NCBI GenBank assembly: GCA_000697335.1
Contig: JNEM01013585.1
Location: forward strand, 1 to 21,394
DNA from: Conidiobolus incongruus B7586
Taxonomy: Eukaryota; Entomophthoromycota; Entomophthoromycetes; Entomophthorales; Conidiobolaceae
Direction of reading: 5' to 3'
Length of the DNA: 21,394 bases
In this document: piece by piece, positions 1 through 11,071 of the stretch
How the letters are laid out: the number at the start of each line of letters is the position of its first letter
How positions within the stretch are numbered: the first letter of the stretch is position 1
The notes under the pieces: model-generated
Databases searched by the model: none
What the model was told of the DNA's origin: nothing
The model's input: only the letters and a program-made list of their open reading frames with translations
Position numbers and translations under genes: made by a program

Positions 1-2840
1 TATTTTTTATATAATTTATATTCTTATTTATTTTATATTAACTATTTTCTAAAATATATTATTTATTTAAAATATCAGAAATTATAAAATTTCTCATTCT
101 TTTTATTTTAAGATATTATATTTATAATATTATATATCAAAAATAATTGTAATTTATTCAATTATATTAAAATTATGAATAAGAAATAATATTTGATATT
201 TTTAAATTCAAGAATAAAGAGATTTAAATTAAATAATAATTTATATAATATAATATTTAAAAATAAAAAAATTGAAATTAATATATATAATATAATTAAA
301 AGATCTTAATATATATATTAGTATTTTTAATATAAATAATATATAATCTTCTTATTTTATTCTAAAAATACATTAATTAATAAAATATTTAATATTTTTA
401 AAATAAAAGAACTTTAACTGGTATATTAAATTCAAATAAAAAACTACCATAACCAATGAACTTATTAAATAATAGCCAATATAATCTTAATAACTTTAGG
501 TAATAAAAAATACCTTGAAAAAAACTTTATTGATAAACTTATTTAATATATAAAACATTATATTTTAATTATAAAAGTTTATCAAAAGTATAACAACAGC
601 GTTATCAATCATAAAGAAACGAACTAATAATATATTTTTTTTTATTTTTGTATTTTATATATATTAAACATTATATATGAATTTTCTAAAAATCCCTTTG
701 CATAAAATCTAAATTAATAATGATTTAATTTATTTTAATTTATGAATTAATGGTATATATATTGATTTCATAATATTTTCTATTGAATACAATTACTAAT
801 TAATTTTTAAAAAAATAATAAGTATGCAAACGTTTTTTAATATCTTATATAATAAGGCATTATTTACTGCTATTAATTTCAAATTTTATATAATGTTTCT
901 GAAACAGTGAGTGTTTTCAATTGAATTTGACAATTAAAATAGGTTTAAATGTTTTATTTTAAACTATTATGTAAGTATGCAATCAAAATTCGTTTGGAAA
1001 ATATATTAAAGATAATAATTCAATCAATATTTAGTTTTAAATATTTCTTTTATACAAAATTATTACTTATATAGTATTATTAATCTTTGCATCTTATAAT
1101 TAAGTATATGAAAATATGTTGAAATATAATTATATTCGTATAATAGTTATTAACACTTAGATTTGGAATGAATTTTAATGTCTCGAAACTCATAACTTCA
1201 AGTGTTTAGTGAAAATTATTTGATAACTAATGGTTGTTTATTATATTTAAATTATTGATATATTGATATATTGGCATTCCAGATATACTTAATAAATATA
1301 TTTGACTGCACTGTTATTACTTTTTTATTGAAAATAATTTTTAAATTAAATATATATATTTTTAACAATTAATCAAATACTTCATTGATATAATTAGATG
1401 ATAAAACTTCACCAAAACTGATCAATATTTATGAAAATATATGAATACATGTACTCTTTAATATATAATGAATTAGCCAAAAAATAAGATCTATATTAAT
1501 ATTATCGAAGATTCTAATAACCATTGTCATATTATACCCTTTAATTTGTTTTTCAATCAATTTTGAGTGGATGTAAAAAAGTATTCAGTTCAATAAAATG
1601 GTTAAGTCTGACATATGTATGAATTCTATATATATATATTGCTATATTTTTGACCAAATTTTTATTAGAATATGTTGACAATTGGAAGATCCTGGAAACA
1701 TTGAACTAATATAAACATTCAAGTAGTAATTAATTAAATAGACATCATCCTGAAGAAAAGTAGCGAATAAATAGTATTTAAAATTATAAAAAATGATAAT
1801 AGATGATAATCTATAAGTTATTGTCTAAAATAAAAATTTCATTCAATTAATCGTGTAAAAAATTTGAATATTGAATAGTCATTAATATATAATATATCAG
1901 GTTATTATTTAATCATTGAATACTTATCATACATGTAATAACTTTTCAGTACTTATCAATACTGTCAAACCTAATTATTCTCAATTTAATAGGAACAGCA
2001 ATTTAAAAATAAACAAAATGTATCCAATAATCTTTGTTTAAATTTTTTCAGAAATAAAATTTTATATTTAGAATGTCACGTTTAAGTTAAATATTAGGAC
2101 TCAACCAATTAAATCACCGCTATTAATCAAAAATACGTTTGATAAAAATGTTCACTTACTCATACATCATATCCGAATAATTTATCTCAAAAGTTTTACC
2201 CAGGAATATAAAATATGTTAACATTGATATTAAATATTTAAACTTTATATTGGTGTATTGTAGTATGGTGATATTAAATCACCAATATTTATTTAATTAT
2301 AAAATATTTAAACAATTGGATATTATTAACATCACTAAATAAAAATTTTAACAGATTACTCAATTGATCTACTTCTAACCCCACCTCACAGATTTTAATA
2401 AATCTAATGAGCTATTTACAGATACATGACTCACTAAGCTCTCATCATCTATACCTAATTATTTTAAGCCAATCATGAGATTTTCTATGAAAATAGGAAA
2501 GATATTCTGGTAATAAAAGCACCAATTAAAAGCAACTCATAAATTACCATAATTTCATTAAAATGAATTTAGTTTAAATAATAGAATAAAAACGTTCAAA
2601 CAGAAATAAAATCATATATAAAATATTCAAATTAGTTAAACATTATATTCATCATTAAAAAACCATTAGAGTTAATATTTAAAAAACATATTAATTGTTT
2701 TAACTGGGTGAAATAATAATTTGAATATTTTATAACTTATTATCTCTTTTTTAAATTCTAATTATAATTAATTATTTAACAAATACTTGGTCTTGAAATT
2801 ATTTAGAATTAGTATTAAATTACAAATTTATATTTCGGAC
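1..2840. other. AT-rich gene-free stretch
   Basis: No reading frame of convincing length or composition is visible on either strand, and no tRNA-like B box stands out. The sequence is almost pure A/T with homopolymer runs and short TA tracts. It contains one clear inverted repeat, listed separately. A slightly less AT-rich patch at about 2365-2480 (several CCAC and CTC runs) and the leader-like stretch at 2840-2988 could belong to the promoter and 5' untranslated region of the RhoGAP gene that starts at 2989. Confidence 0.6.
530..585. repeat. Inverted repeat, 11-bp arms
   Basis: TTGATAAACTT at 530-540 is matched by its exact reverse complement AAGTTTATCAA at 575-585, with a 34-bp AT-rich loop. 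The pairing extends imperfectly outward (ACTTTA on the left, AAAGT on the right). It could be a hairpin in a transcript or the remnant of a small terminal-inverted-repeat element. No target-site duplication is obvious. In DNA this AT-rich, chance arms of 8 bp are common; 11 bp with interspersed G/C is less so. Confidence 0.45.
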
Positions 2841-2988
2841 ATCTTGGACTTATTCGCCTCTTAAAACCGGATACGGTGAAAACATTATCTAACTACCCTA
2901 TTACCTACCACATTAATTTCTCTCGAATAATTATCTAACATTAGTATAATAACGATTTTAAGTTTATTATCTTAACCGATATTGAAAT

Positions 2989-5477
2989 ATGCCTACTGTC
3001 ATTCACCAATTAATAAACACGAAACGAAATCTTGCGAAGACTTCCGTTAGTCCTATAACTGTATCATTCAGCATTTCCCCTGAAAAACTACCCCAACCCT
3101 CATCTTCCACTTCCATAGTCAATGTCACCGCACAAGCATATTCTAATTCACAAATCGATAAAGATTCTAATGCTCAAAACAGCTTAGGTTTATATGGTCC
3201 AACAAACAATAGCAATAATTGTTCAGAAACTAATGACCCCAACAAATCTGTCACAGCGTTAGATCTTATTAAAAATATTCAACAGACACATTGTACCAGT
3301 AGTCAACCCTCTTCTCCTAAAGCAAAAGAAGAAACGAATGCAGGATTTGGTGAGTCTTTCGGATGGATAAAAGATTTCTTTAATAATTCTGTTGAAAGTT
3401 TACATGGCTTTAGTTTCTACACTCCTGGATCTAGTATGGAAGGTAAAATTTAAAATATCAACCTAGTTATTATTTTTAAATCAAATATTAGGTATTTCTG
3501 GTACTATGCTATCTCAATATTTTAATCAATCGAGGAATGTGTCTGATGAGCCCGCTCCATTGACTGGATTGGTATTTGGAGTGCCATTACAAGTAGCTAC
3601 ATTGAATAGTTTACTTACCAGAGACGTTCCTTTACCAGCTATTGTCATAAGATGTGTTGAGTATTTGGATAATTATGGTAAGTATATTTATAATTATAAT
3701 TATTTTTTATACATTTAGTATTTACGATAGATTTATTTCCATTTTATATCAGTAATTCCAACTTTAATTGATAACTCATAATTTTATATTATTAGGATTA
3801 AATGAAGTTGGATTATACAGAATACCTGGAAGTACATCAGAAGTAATGCAATTAAGAAATCAATTCGACTGTGGTTCCGATTTGGATTTATCTATAGGTT
3901 CCCCTGACCCAAATGCAGTTGCTACACTTTTAAAATCATTCTTAAGAGAACTACCTGAAACTATTTTAACTCCAAAGATCTTTAAAACAATTCAAAACTA
4001 TATGTCGCATTATCATTCAGCGGCTATTAATGCAACGTCAGCGCCTAAAATAGGTATGATGGCTGGTGAAAGAGTGGGAGGAGCTAACCCACATCAATTA
4101 CCATCCCATATGGATCCTAAGAGTCGTGCACTAGCTGAAGATATTGGTAACTTGGTTTCAGAGCTTCCAGACTGCAATTACTATTTATTACATTGGTTAA
4201 CAAGACATTTATCTCGCGTTGATAGCAATCATCAAATTAACAAGATGTCGACATCCAATTTATCAGTCATATTCTGTCCTACTTTGGGTATTCCGTCCAA
4301 TCTATTTAAATTGATGGTTGATTTTAATCAAATTATATTCCCACTTCCTAAGCCTACACCTCCTAGTACGAAACACAGTGCAAAAATCAAAAGCCCTAGG
4401 CCTTTTTCTGTATCAAGCTATTCTGATCATCTCAGTAGTAAAGGAAGTGTCAGTAGCATTAATAGTGGGTTCGATCACTTAAAACTTAAGAAGCTAGATC
4501 CATTAAATTACTTTGGCTTCAAGCTTCAATCCCAGAGTTCATCCAATGCACCATCGTCTAGAAACTCCCAAGACTCTCAAAAGCTTAAGAACTCTGATTC
4601 TACAGAGCGCTTCAAGCCTAGATTACGAAAGCAAAATCCAAGCGGAATGGCCATCTCGCCCAGATTATATCGTGATTTCACCATTGTTGGGGATATGTTC
4701 AATATTAAAAATCCTTCACTCCTATTTCAAGGACATGGTAACAGGGATTCCAATTCGGGATCTATGAAGAGCGAAGTGAGTGTCAAGAGCAGGAACTCGA
4801 TCCTAAGCTACCAAAGCACAAGTATTAACACCTATCCCAAACTAACTGAAACACTTCAGCGAAGTAAAAGCAACAGAAGCTCTCAAAAGGGTAGAAACAG
4901 TCACGCAAGTCTCGAAGAAATTATGAAACCGTTCCAAGAACTTAAGCAAAATCAACAACAACAGGAACAGGAAGAAAATACTAATGAATCGTCTGAACAA
5001 CCAAAAGATACTAAAGATAAAAGTCAAGTAAATCTTGATGATTTTCAAACACCTTCAACTATCTACCGCACACCATTATCCACACACGCTCCAGAAGATT
5101 TAGCAATAACTCCAAATCATGAGAGCTTAGATACACCTAAACAGTTTGATTCATCTCAGTTAGATGATACATCTATACTCGATCTATTTCCAAAATTGAA
5201 TTCCAAACCTAACAGTAGAGCAAATTCTAGAAAGGGATCGTTAGTCACCACCTCTAACTCGCCATCTCAATTCAACATTGAAGTAAGTACGCCAGAGGGA
5301 GGTAATTCTCCAGCACAACGAAAGCTAGGTGCATTAGCATCACCCAAACTACGCAAAATTCCCAACGTCCTCCCTAAGGAAGAGATCAAACCCGACGATT
5401 TATTAAACCAGCTAAGAAAAGGTTTAAAGAAGACGGGCATTAAAATTGTACAGGAAGATGAAGATCAAACCATTTAA
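2989..5477 (+). CDS. RhoGAP-domain protein (Rho/Cdc42 GTPase-activating protein), three exons
   Basis: Proposed exons are 2989-3442, 3492-3677 and 3796-5477, with GT..AG introns of 49 and 118 bp and every junction in phase, giving 773 aa. A RhoGAP domain spans about residues 180-395. It opens with FGVPLQ, carries the arginine finger R222 in GLYRIPG, the KSFLRELPE helix (K260, R264), and the MSTSNLSVIFCPTL motif (N368, P375). Proteins of this class switch off Rho-type GTPases and so restrain polarity and cell-wall signalling. The domain reads most like fungal Bem3/Rga-type GAPs, but I see no PH, PX, BAR or LIM module. Residues 1-150 are low-complexity Ser/Asn/Thr. A loop of about 35 residues (284-319) enlarges the domain. 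Residues 400-773 are a Ser-rich, probably disordered tail with a Gln/Glu tract and many SP/TP sites. The start is the first ATG after a less AT-rich leader; an upstream coding exon cannot be excluded. Family call firm, ortholog open. Confidence 0.88.
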
Positions 5478-5532
5478 AATCATATTCATTTTGGTATTCA
5501 TCCATTCAAAATGTTTAAATTATTTTTATGTA

Positions 5533-5538
5533 AATAAA
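5533..5538 (+). terminator. Polyadenylation signal AATAAA of the RhoGAP gene
   Basis: AATAAA lies 56 bp after the RhoGAP stop codon and before a long A/T-rich tail. The position suits a fungal cleavage/polyadenylation signal, but the hexamer is frequent in DNA this rich in A and T, so support is moderate. Confidence 0.4.
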
Positions 5539-6221
5539 TTTTGAGAATTTATTAATTATTTTAAAACTTATGTGATAATTTGACTAATTGTTATGATATT
5601 GTTTTATTTAAATTTTAAACTCCTCAATTGAATTACTTTTATATTCGTTAAATTTAACATATGGTTTTAAAATTTTTAATTGTTTAAACTAGCCATCATT
5701 AATCTTAAAATATTATTAAATAGGAATTATTAAACTGTGAACTACTCATAAAATATTATCAAATAGATCAAAAAATAGGTTATTTTGTTCAGATAATTAC
5801 TTTAATTGTAAATACTAATCAATTAAATATTATTATTTTGATGTTTTTATAATTGGATAAAAACAACTATTAATTAATTCACATCTTTATTTATCATATC
5901 TGATATGCAAATTATTTCTAAATATGTGCTTTTTATATAATATTGAAATTCAAAATTTGACTATTTTTTAATTTGACAATATATAAATTTCATCATATAT
6001 ATTAATATCCAATTAGGAATTTTTTAAATTAAATCCTTGATTATTTAATTTAAAAAGAATTAAAAAAGTAAATAATAACAATATTTTAAATAGACACAAT
6101 CGCTCAACTTTTAACATATTTGGATCAAAAGTGTATTATATTTTCCCTTCAATATATTAATAATATGACTGAAAATTTAAAGCTTTATATTTTAAAAACT
6201 TAGTCGAAAAAATATCAAGGA

Positions 6222-6306
6222 GTATACTTTGTATATATGTAAAATATTCACAAAGTATACAATACGATTAACACTCTACTAAAAAAATGATGATACATAT
6301 CGTATT
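6222..6306. repeat. Two consecutive inverted repeats
   Basis: GTATACTTTGT at 6222-6232 pairs exactly with ACAAAGTATAC at 6250-6260 (17-bp loop). Starting at the next base, AATACGAT at 6261-6268 pairs exactly with ATCGTATT at 6299-6306 (30-bp loop). Two hairpins end to end without a gap suggest a structured transcript or the remnant of a small hairpin-type element. No protein frame accompanies them. Confidence 0.45.
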
Positions 6307-6865
6307 AAGGATTATGTGTCTAAGTTATAAAACATATAAAAGGATGGATTTAAAAATTTATCAATCATAATGTATATTGATGTCTTTGCAAATAAGATAA
6401 TACTTAATTTACTATCAATTTCTACTATATACTCTGGGAATAAATTTCTAAATAAACAGCTTATTAATTAATTCATTATTTGGAAATTTCTTTTCAGTGA
6501 AATTGAAATAAATATCCAGATATCATTTAAACTATATAGATATATATGCTCTGATTAATTATTTTATTACTTTCCGAGATTATATAAATTAAAATAATGA
6601 TAAAATATCCTTTGTAAATATTAATTATTACATTTATTAATTATAAATGCAATTAGTATAAGTATATTTGGATTTGTTGAGTAATTTTTAGTCATAGCTA
6701 TAAAAAAATTCTAATTAAAGTATTGAACTTAAATTAAACTTAACATATAAATAGTGTCCATAAAATATTGGAGAAGATTTGTATAATTATTTTATATTTA
6801 CAAAATTATAGTATTTTAATCAAATATCAAATATTAAATTACTTTAAAAAGATATATTAAATTCT

Positions 6866-6889
6866 ATCCACAAACTGAACTTTGTGGAT
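6866..6889. repeat. Tight hairpin, 9-bp stem and 6-nt loop
   Basis: ATCCACAAA at 6866-6874 and TTTGTGGAT at 6881-6889 are perfect reverse complements around the loop CTGAAC. It is one of the few stems in the desert with several G/C pairs and a compact loop. It could fold in RNA from either strand. It lies about 0.8 kb beyond the SKN7 stop and 1.4 kb beyond the RhoGAP stop, so a role in either 3' end is uncertain. Confidence 0.5.
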
Positions 6890-7672
6890 TTTATCACTAA
6901 TAACAATTTATCAACCCCCATAATTGAAAAAATTATCATGACTAAATCAATAAAATTATCCAACAAAATAAATATCTTCAAATCATATGAATCATTGGGT
7001 ATTACAGTAGCCAGTATTGATAATTAAATATCAAGTTAATTTTAATCCATTATATCATTTGCTAAAATTATATTTTTTATTTTTTCGATCTACAATTGCA
7101 TACTAAATTTATATATTTCTGATATTCTGTCATATGATATAAACTGATTGTTACCTCCAATATAGATAAAAAAATTGACGGTTAAATAATTTAAACTCTA
7201 TCCTCATTTAATTAAATTTTTGTAATTTGAGTAATCAATTTAATTTTTAAAAAAAATATTAATGATAAAAACTTGAGTCATAAAATTACATTATCTTATT
7301 AATAATTTTAATTAGTATGATTTATTAAATATAACTTAAAAAACTTGATTATCAATTTAGAAATATACATAGAAATTTATCAAACATTATTTGCGTAAAA
7401 GTATTATTTATAAAAAAAACCTGGAATAAAGTTTTAAAATAATTATAATATTACAATCATCATCATTGGATTAACCAAAAGAGAAAAAAGATAAATCTAA
7501 TATGTGAGCTATTAATAATACTAATGTAAATTCAAATAATACTTAAAATACATAGTACTATTGATATATAGATAAGTATTTTCAAAACAATATTTATCCA
7601 AAGCTAAATGTACATCCAGAACATAGTCTGTAAAATCAAATAAAAAATACAATGTTAAAACTCTAATCAAAA

Positions 7673-9417
7673 TTAACTTCCTAAGCCTCTAACGCCATCA
7701 GAATAAGATTGACCTTGTTGATCCATTTGTAAGTTGGCGTCACTTCCGATCACAAAACCATGATCCATCCCGCTCATAAAGCTGTTGCCTACATTAAACG
7801 GTGCACTGTGACTGGACATTGAGGAAGATGTGGGGTTTCGGCGATCGATGCAGAATCTGACCCAGTGTTTCTGCATGCATTCGCCTAACTGATCTATCTT
7901 GAAAGGTTTACCTAGCACTTCATTGATTCCTTGACCGAGATAGAATCCTTTGTCAGTTTCACGATAATCCCCTGTAATGGCAATAATCGGCGTTTGCTGA
8001 TCAAATTGACGGATGATTGTGGTTGCGGATAAACCATCCATTTGTGGCATCCAGATATCCATGAGTACCATATCATACTTCCTAGTTTGCATCTTGGCAA
8101 CTGCTTCAGCTCCATCTGCGGCGATATCGAAAGAACATCCAAGCTTCTGTAAACATTTGGAGTACATGTCTCGACATATGGGGTCATCATCTACAAGGAG
8201 AACATTAGGAGGTACTGTCCAGGTCCAAGGCAAAGCTTGGTCCAAATCTTTTGGGGGCTCCATTTGACCTCGCGAACGTTGAATAACAGGAGTTGGGATT
8301 GCAATATTGGGATTCATACTTGAAGGAGGCAGTGCTGAGTTAAGCGAATTAACACTAGAGGCGAGATTAGCACTTTCTGCAACAGGATTCGTATTCTCCG
8401 AGAGTTTCTTCATTTCTCTTTGTTGCTGTACTTGTTCATGAAGCTTCTTTAATTTAGCCGTCTTTCCTCGTTTTGGCTTGGGGCCGTCTGACGTATTAGG
8501 AGTATCAATGGTAGAATTAGGTGTTTCTTCGTTTGATTCTCTTTTTAATGGCATATCTATCGCATTTGATTTGGATGTAGGGAGATTTTGATTAACAGGA
8601 AACGATGTAATGGATTGGGCTAATTTTTCAAGCTTTGATCTTCTTTCATGATAGCCTCTTTGGTATCTGCTTAAAACTTCCAAAATACTCAATAAATTAG
8701 GCGAGGGCTGTGTGAGCTGAGTAAGATGATTAAGAACTGCATCAGACTGGGCCTTCCACTGGTTAAGGTGATCCATCTCTTCAATAATAACTTGCACAGA
8801 TTGTGACAAATGGCTAGTAAGATGATCAATTTGCGACTGAAGCTGATCGAATTGAGCTTGAATTTGCTGACTTGACTGATTTGGAAGTGTTGGACTAGCA
8901 GCATTATTTTGATTGTTTTCCAATTCATTAATTTTAATTCGTCTTGTGCATGGTAATTTTCTTTTGATACTATATAATGATTCTGGATAATCTCTATGGA
9001 AATCAGGGTGTCTAAATTCCCATTTCTATTGAATTGTCAGCCATAAATTAATAAAATATAGAACTATGAATGCTCACCTTATCAACATCCTCCTCTCTTT
9101 TTACTTTGCTGAATCCATACTTATTGAGTTGCCTTATAAAACTCTGGAAATTATTATGTTTAAAATGTAAAGGAAGGAGTGTTTTGGCAAAGTCATGAGG
9201 ATCTGTGATAATAAAGGAATCGCCATTAGGGGACCAAAATGTCAAATGAGATGTATTAGGATCCTGAATAAGTCTATAAAGTAAATATTAATACAATTAA
9301 AATAATTAAAATTAAATATAATTACTTGTATAACTTTTGAATAAAATCGGAAGGAAGCTCACCGCTAATGGGGATACTATTAAGAGTGCTCATGGGATCA
9401 GCTGCTAAGTAACTCAT
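7673..9417 (-). CDS. SKN7: SKN7-type transcription factor and response regulator, three exons
   Basis: Proposed exons are 9417-9326, 9273-9078 and 9025-7673, with two 52-bp GT..AG introns, all in phase, giving 546 aa. Residues about 21-125 form a heat-shock-factor DNA-binding domain, with FKHNNFQSFIRQLNKYGF as the recognition-helix region. Residues about 147-205 are heptad-like coiled coil for oligomerisation. A basic stretch at 280-290 (KPKRGKTAKLKK) may be a nuclear signal. Residues 371-485 are a receiver domain with the acidic cluster D375-D377, phosphoacceptor D419 (LMDIWMP), T447 and K469, so every catalytic position is present. In yeasts this protein is the nuclear end of the Sln1-Ypd1 phosphorelay and acts in cell-wall, osmotic and oxidative stress responses. 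The start ATG (9417-9415) precedes a short leader peptide that runs straight into the DNA-binding domain. Exon 3 has no ATG upstream of the coiled coil, which supports the spliced model. Domain order, length and motifs make the call firm. Confidence 0.95.
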
Positions 9418-10015
9418 ATTAGGTCAATTATAAATAAAACAATATCGTTATCGAAATTGACTATATTAAAAATAAATAAGTCTCGAAATGAGTTTTAAAA
9501 AATCTACTAAAGTACAAAATCAATAAATTAGCTATTTTTGAATAGAATAGAATAGAATAGAATATAATTACTTATGCCACAATCAGCTTATTAATCCGAG
9601 AGAGTAATAAAGTTAGCTTGTGAGTATTTAAAGTACCTAATAAAATAAATGATAATTAGAACTAGCTATAAAATAATTGATGATTGAATGTAATGAATTT
9701 GGTAAATTCATATTGATATATAGTTATTATATAAATATCAGTGAAGTAGTAGAATAGTTAACCAAATTGCTGCTTCAAAGAACATCATAATACAAGTTTT
9801 AATATACGACAACCCGATTATTAATACAATATCTCATTATTTATTGAAAATATATAAAAGAATGATAACTGATATAAAAACAACAAACAACAGAATGACA
9901 ATAATAGAAAATATCAATCATCAAAATAAATTAATTACACTTACCAATTAATTTCAATTATTATGAAAAAAAGATAAATCTTCAAGAGTCCAGATCCCAT
10001 TGCCTTGATTTTATA
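9418..10015 (-). promoter_or_regulatory. Probable SKN7 promoter and spliced 5' leader
   Basis: Read on the minus strand, this region holds a TATAAAA at 10015-10009, a strong donor GGTAAGTG (intron from 9944), an acceptor TTATTAG ending at 9637, a 65-nt exon-like piece (9636-9572) followed by a GTAATT donor, and possible acceptors ending at 9507 or 9461, just before the SKN7 ATG. Local GC is higher than in the flanks. The pieces have stops in the reading frames I tried, so they look like untranslated leader rather than coding exons. This is inference from splice-like words only; such words arise by chance in AT-rich DNA. Confidence 0.3.
9541..9565. repeat. Pentanucleotide microsatellite (AATAG)4-5
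   Basis: Four exact AATAG units (9541-9560) are followed by AATAT. It lies in the presumed leader or promoter of SKN7, within a possible leader intron. Copy number is probably variable between strains. Confidence 0.9.
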
Positions 10016-11004
10016 CTCATATGATTATTCATATAACAGGTTGTCCATTAATTCCAATTCATGGATTGAAATCTTGTCCTATCCCAATCAAGAAATTATC
10101 AAATAATTCATGCAACTCGATCATTGGCATAGAGTAACATCTCAAACATCAAACCCTCCTCCTCAGGGATTCAACCAAGTTAAAATATATAAATTTTAAT
10201 AACCAACTAGCTACTATATTATAAATACTAAAACTCTACCCCTACATTAATAATTCCGAAAATCTTTTTCAGTTAAGTCTATCAACTTTTCAATTATCGT
10301 AAATTCTATGTAAATACTCCAGAAAAATTGACTCAAGGTCAAGGAATATGCATTGAGCCAATCATAGGTTAAGCTCAAGCATCAATCAAATTTCATCAGT
10401 TTTATTTATTATTAGTAATCTGCAATTCACCAAATTAATAAATGGAACTTACAGTGAAGGTATTGGCGGATTAATACATATTTAAACTGTATTTAATCTG
10501 AAAAATATAATATATAGAACTTATTGATAGGATCTAGTATAGTATAATATATAATAGCTTAATAAATGACTATTTAATAATTAATTGAATTATTCTGTTA
10601 AATGATATAGATAAAACTTAAAAATTATTTTCAATCACATTCTAAATTGAATGGTAAACGCTATATAAATAGGGGTACTTAATATATTTCTTGGTAAATA
10701 CAAAAATAAAAATAGATTCATCTAAATATTATTTAATTTCAATATAAAAAATAATATATTAGCCATCGTAATAACACTAATAAGATAAATAGCCTATATT
10801 TTGTAGACTAAAAAAACTTTATATATTAGGTTGACTATGAGTAAATATCTTGTATTACTTGAATGAGTAAATATAATAAGATGACAATTTGACCATTCCA
10901 AAATAAGGTAAGGGTTAGTTTCAATCTAAATCATGATAAGTCAACAGCCTATAATTTTAAATGCCAATCAAATTTCTAACAGTATTTCCAATGAATTCAT
11001 TTCT

Positions 11005-11071
11005 CACTTTAGCGCTACTACATATTCATTTGACATTCATTTGAAAGAGGTTGCATATTATCACTAAAGTG
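11005..11071. repeat. Inverted repeat, 8-bp arms
   Basis: CACTTTAG at 11005-11012 pairs exactly with CTAAAGTG at 11064-11071. The loop of about 50 bp is relatively GC-rich for this region and contains the near-duplicate words CATTTGACATTCATTTGA. The arms are short enough that chance is a real alternative. Confidence 0.3.

Larger units (their letters stand above)
5540..7672. other. AT-rich spacer between convergent RhoGAP and SKN7 genes
   Basis: Both flanking genes end into this 2.1-kb stretch, so it holds two 3' ends and no required promoter. No coding frame is visible. It contains the two adjacent inverted repeats at 6222-6306 and the tight hairpin at 6866-6889, described separately. The length is large for a convergent spacer in a fungus with such short introns. 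Confidence 0.6.

Noticed and set aside
4842-5048. Minus-strand hydrophobic frame inside the RhoGAP gene
   Set aside because: Complement of the Lys/Glu/Gln-rich tail; a shadow of the real exon.
8013-8267. Plus-strand and alternate minus-strand frames across the SKN7 receiver region
   Set aside because: They overlap the receiver domain, whose motifs are clear in the chosen frame.
9945-10000. Short minus-strand frame from ATG 10000 ending at the GGTAAGTG donor, looking like a signal peptide
   Set aside because: A TATA word lies only 9 bp upstream of the ATG, so the ATG would precede transcription start, and no downstream exon continues the frame.
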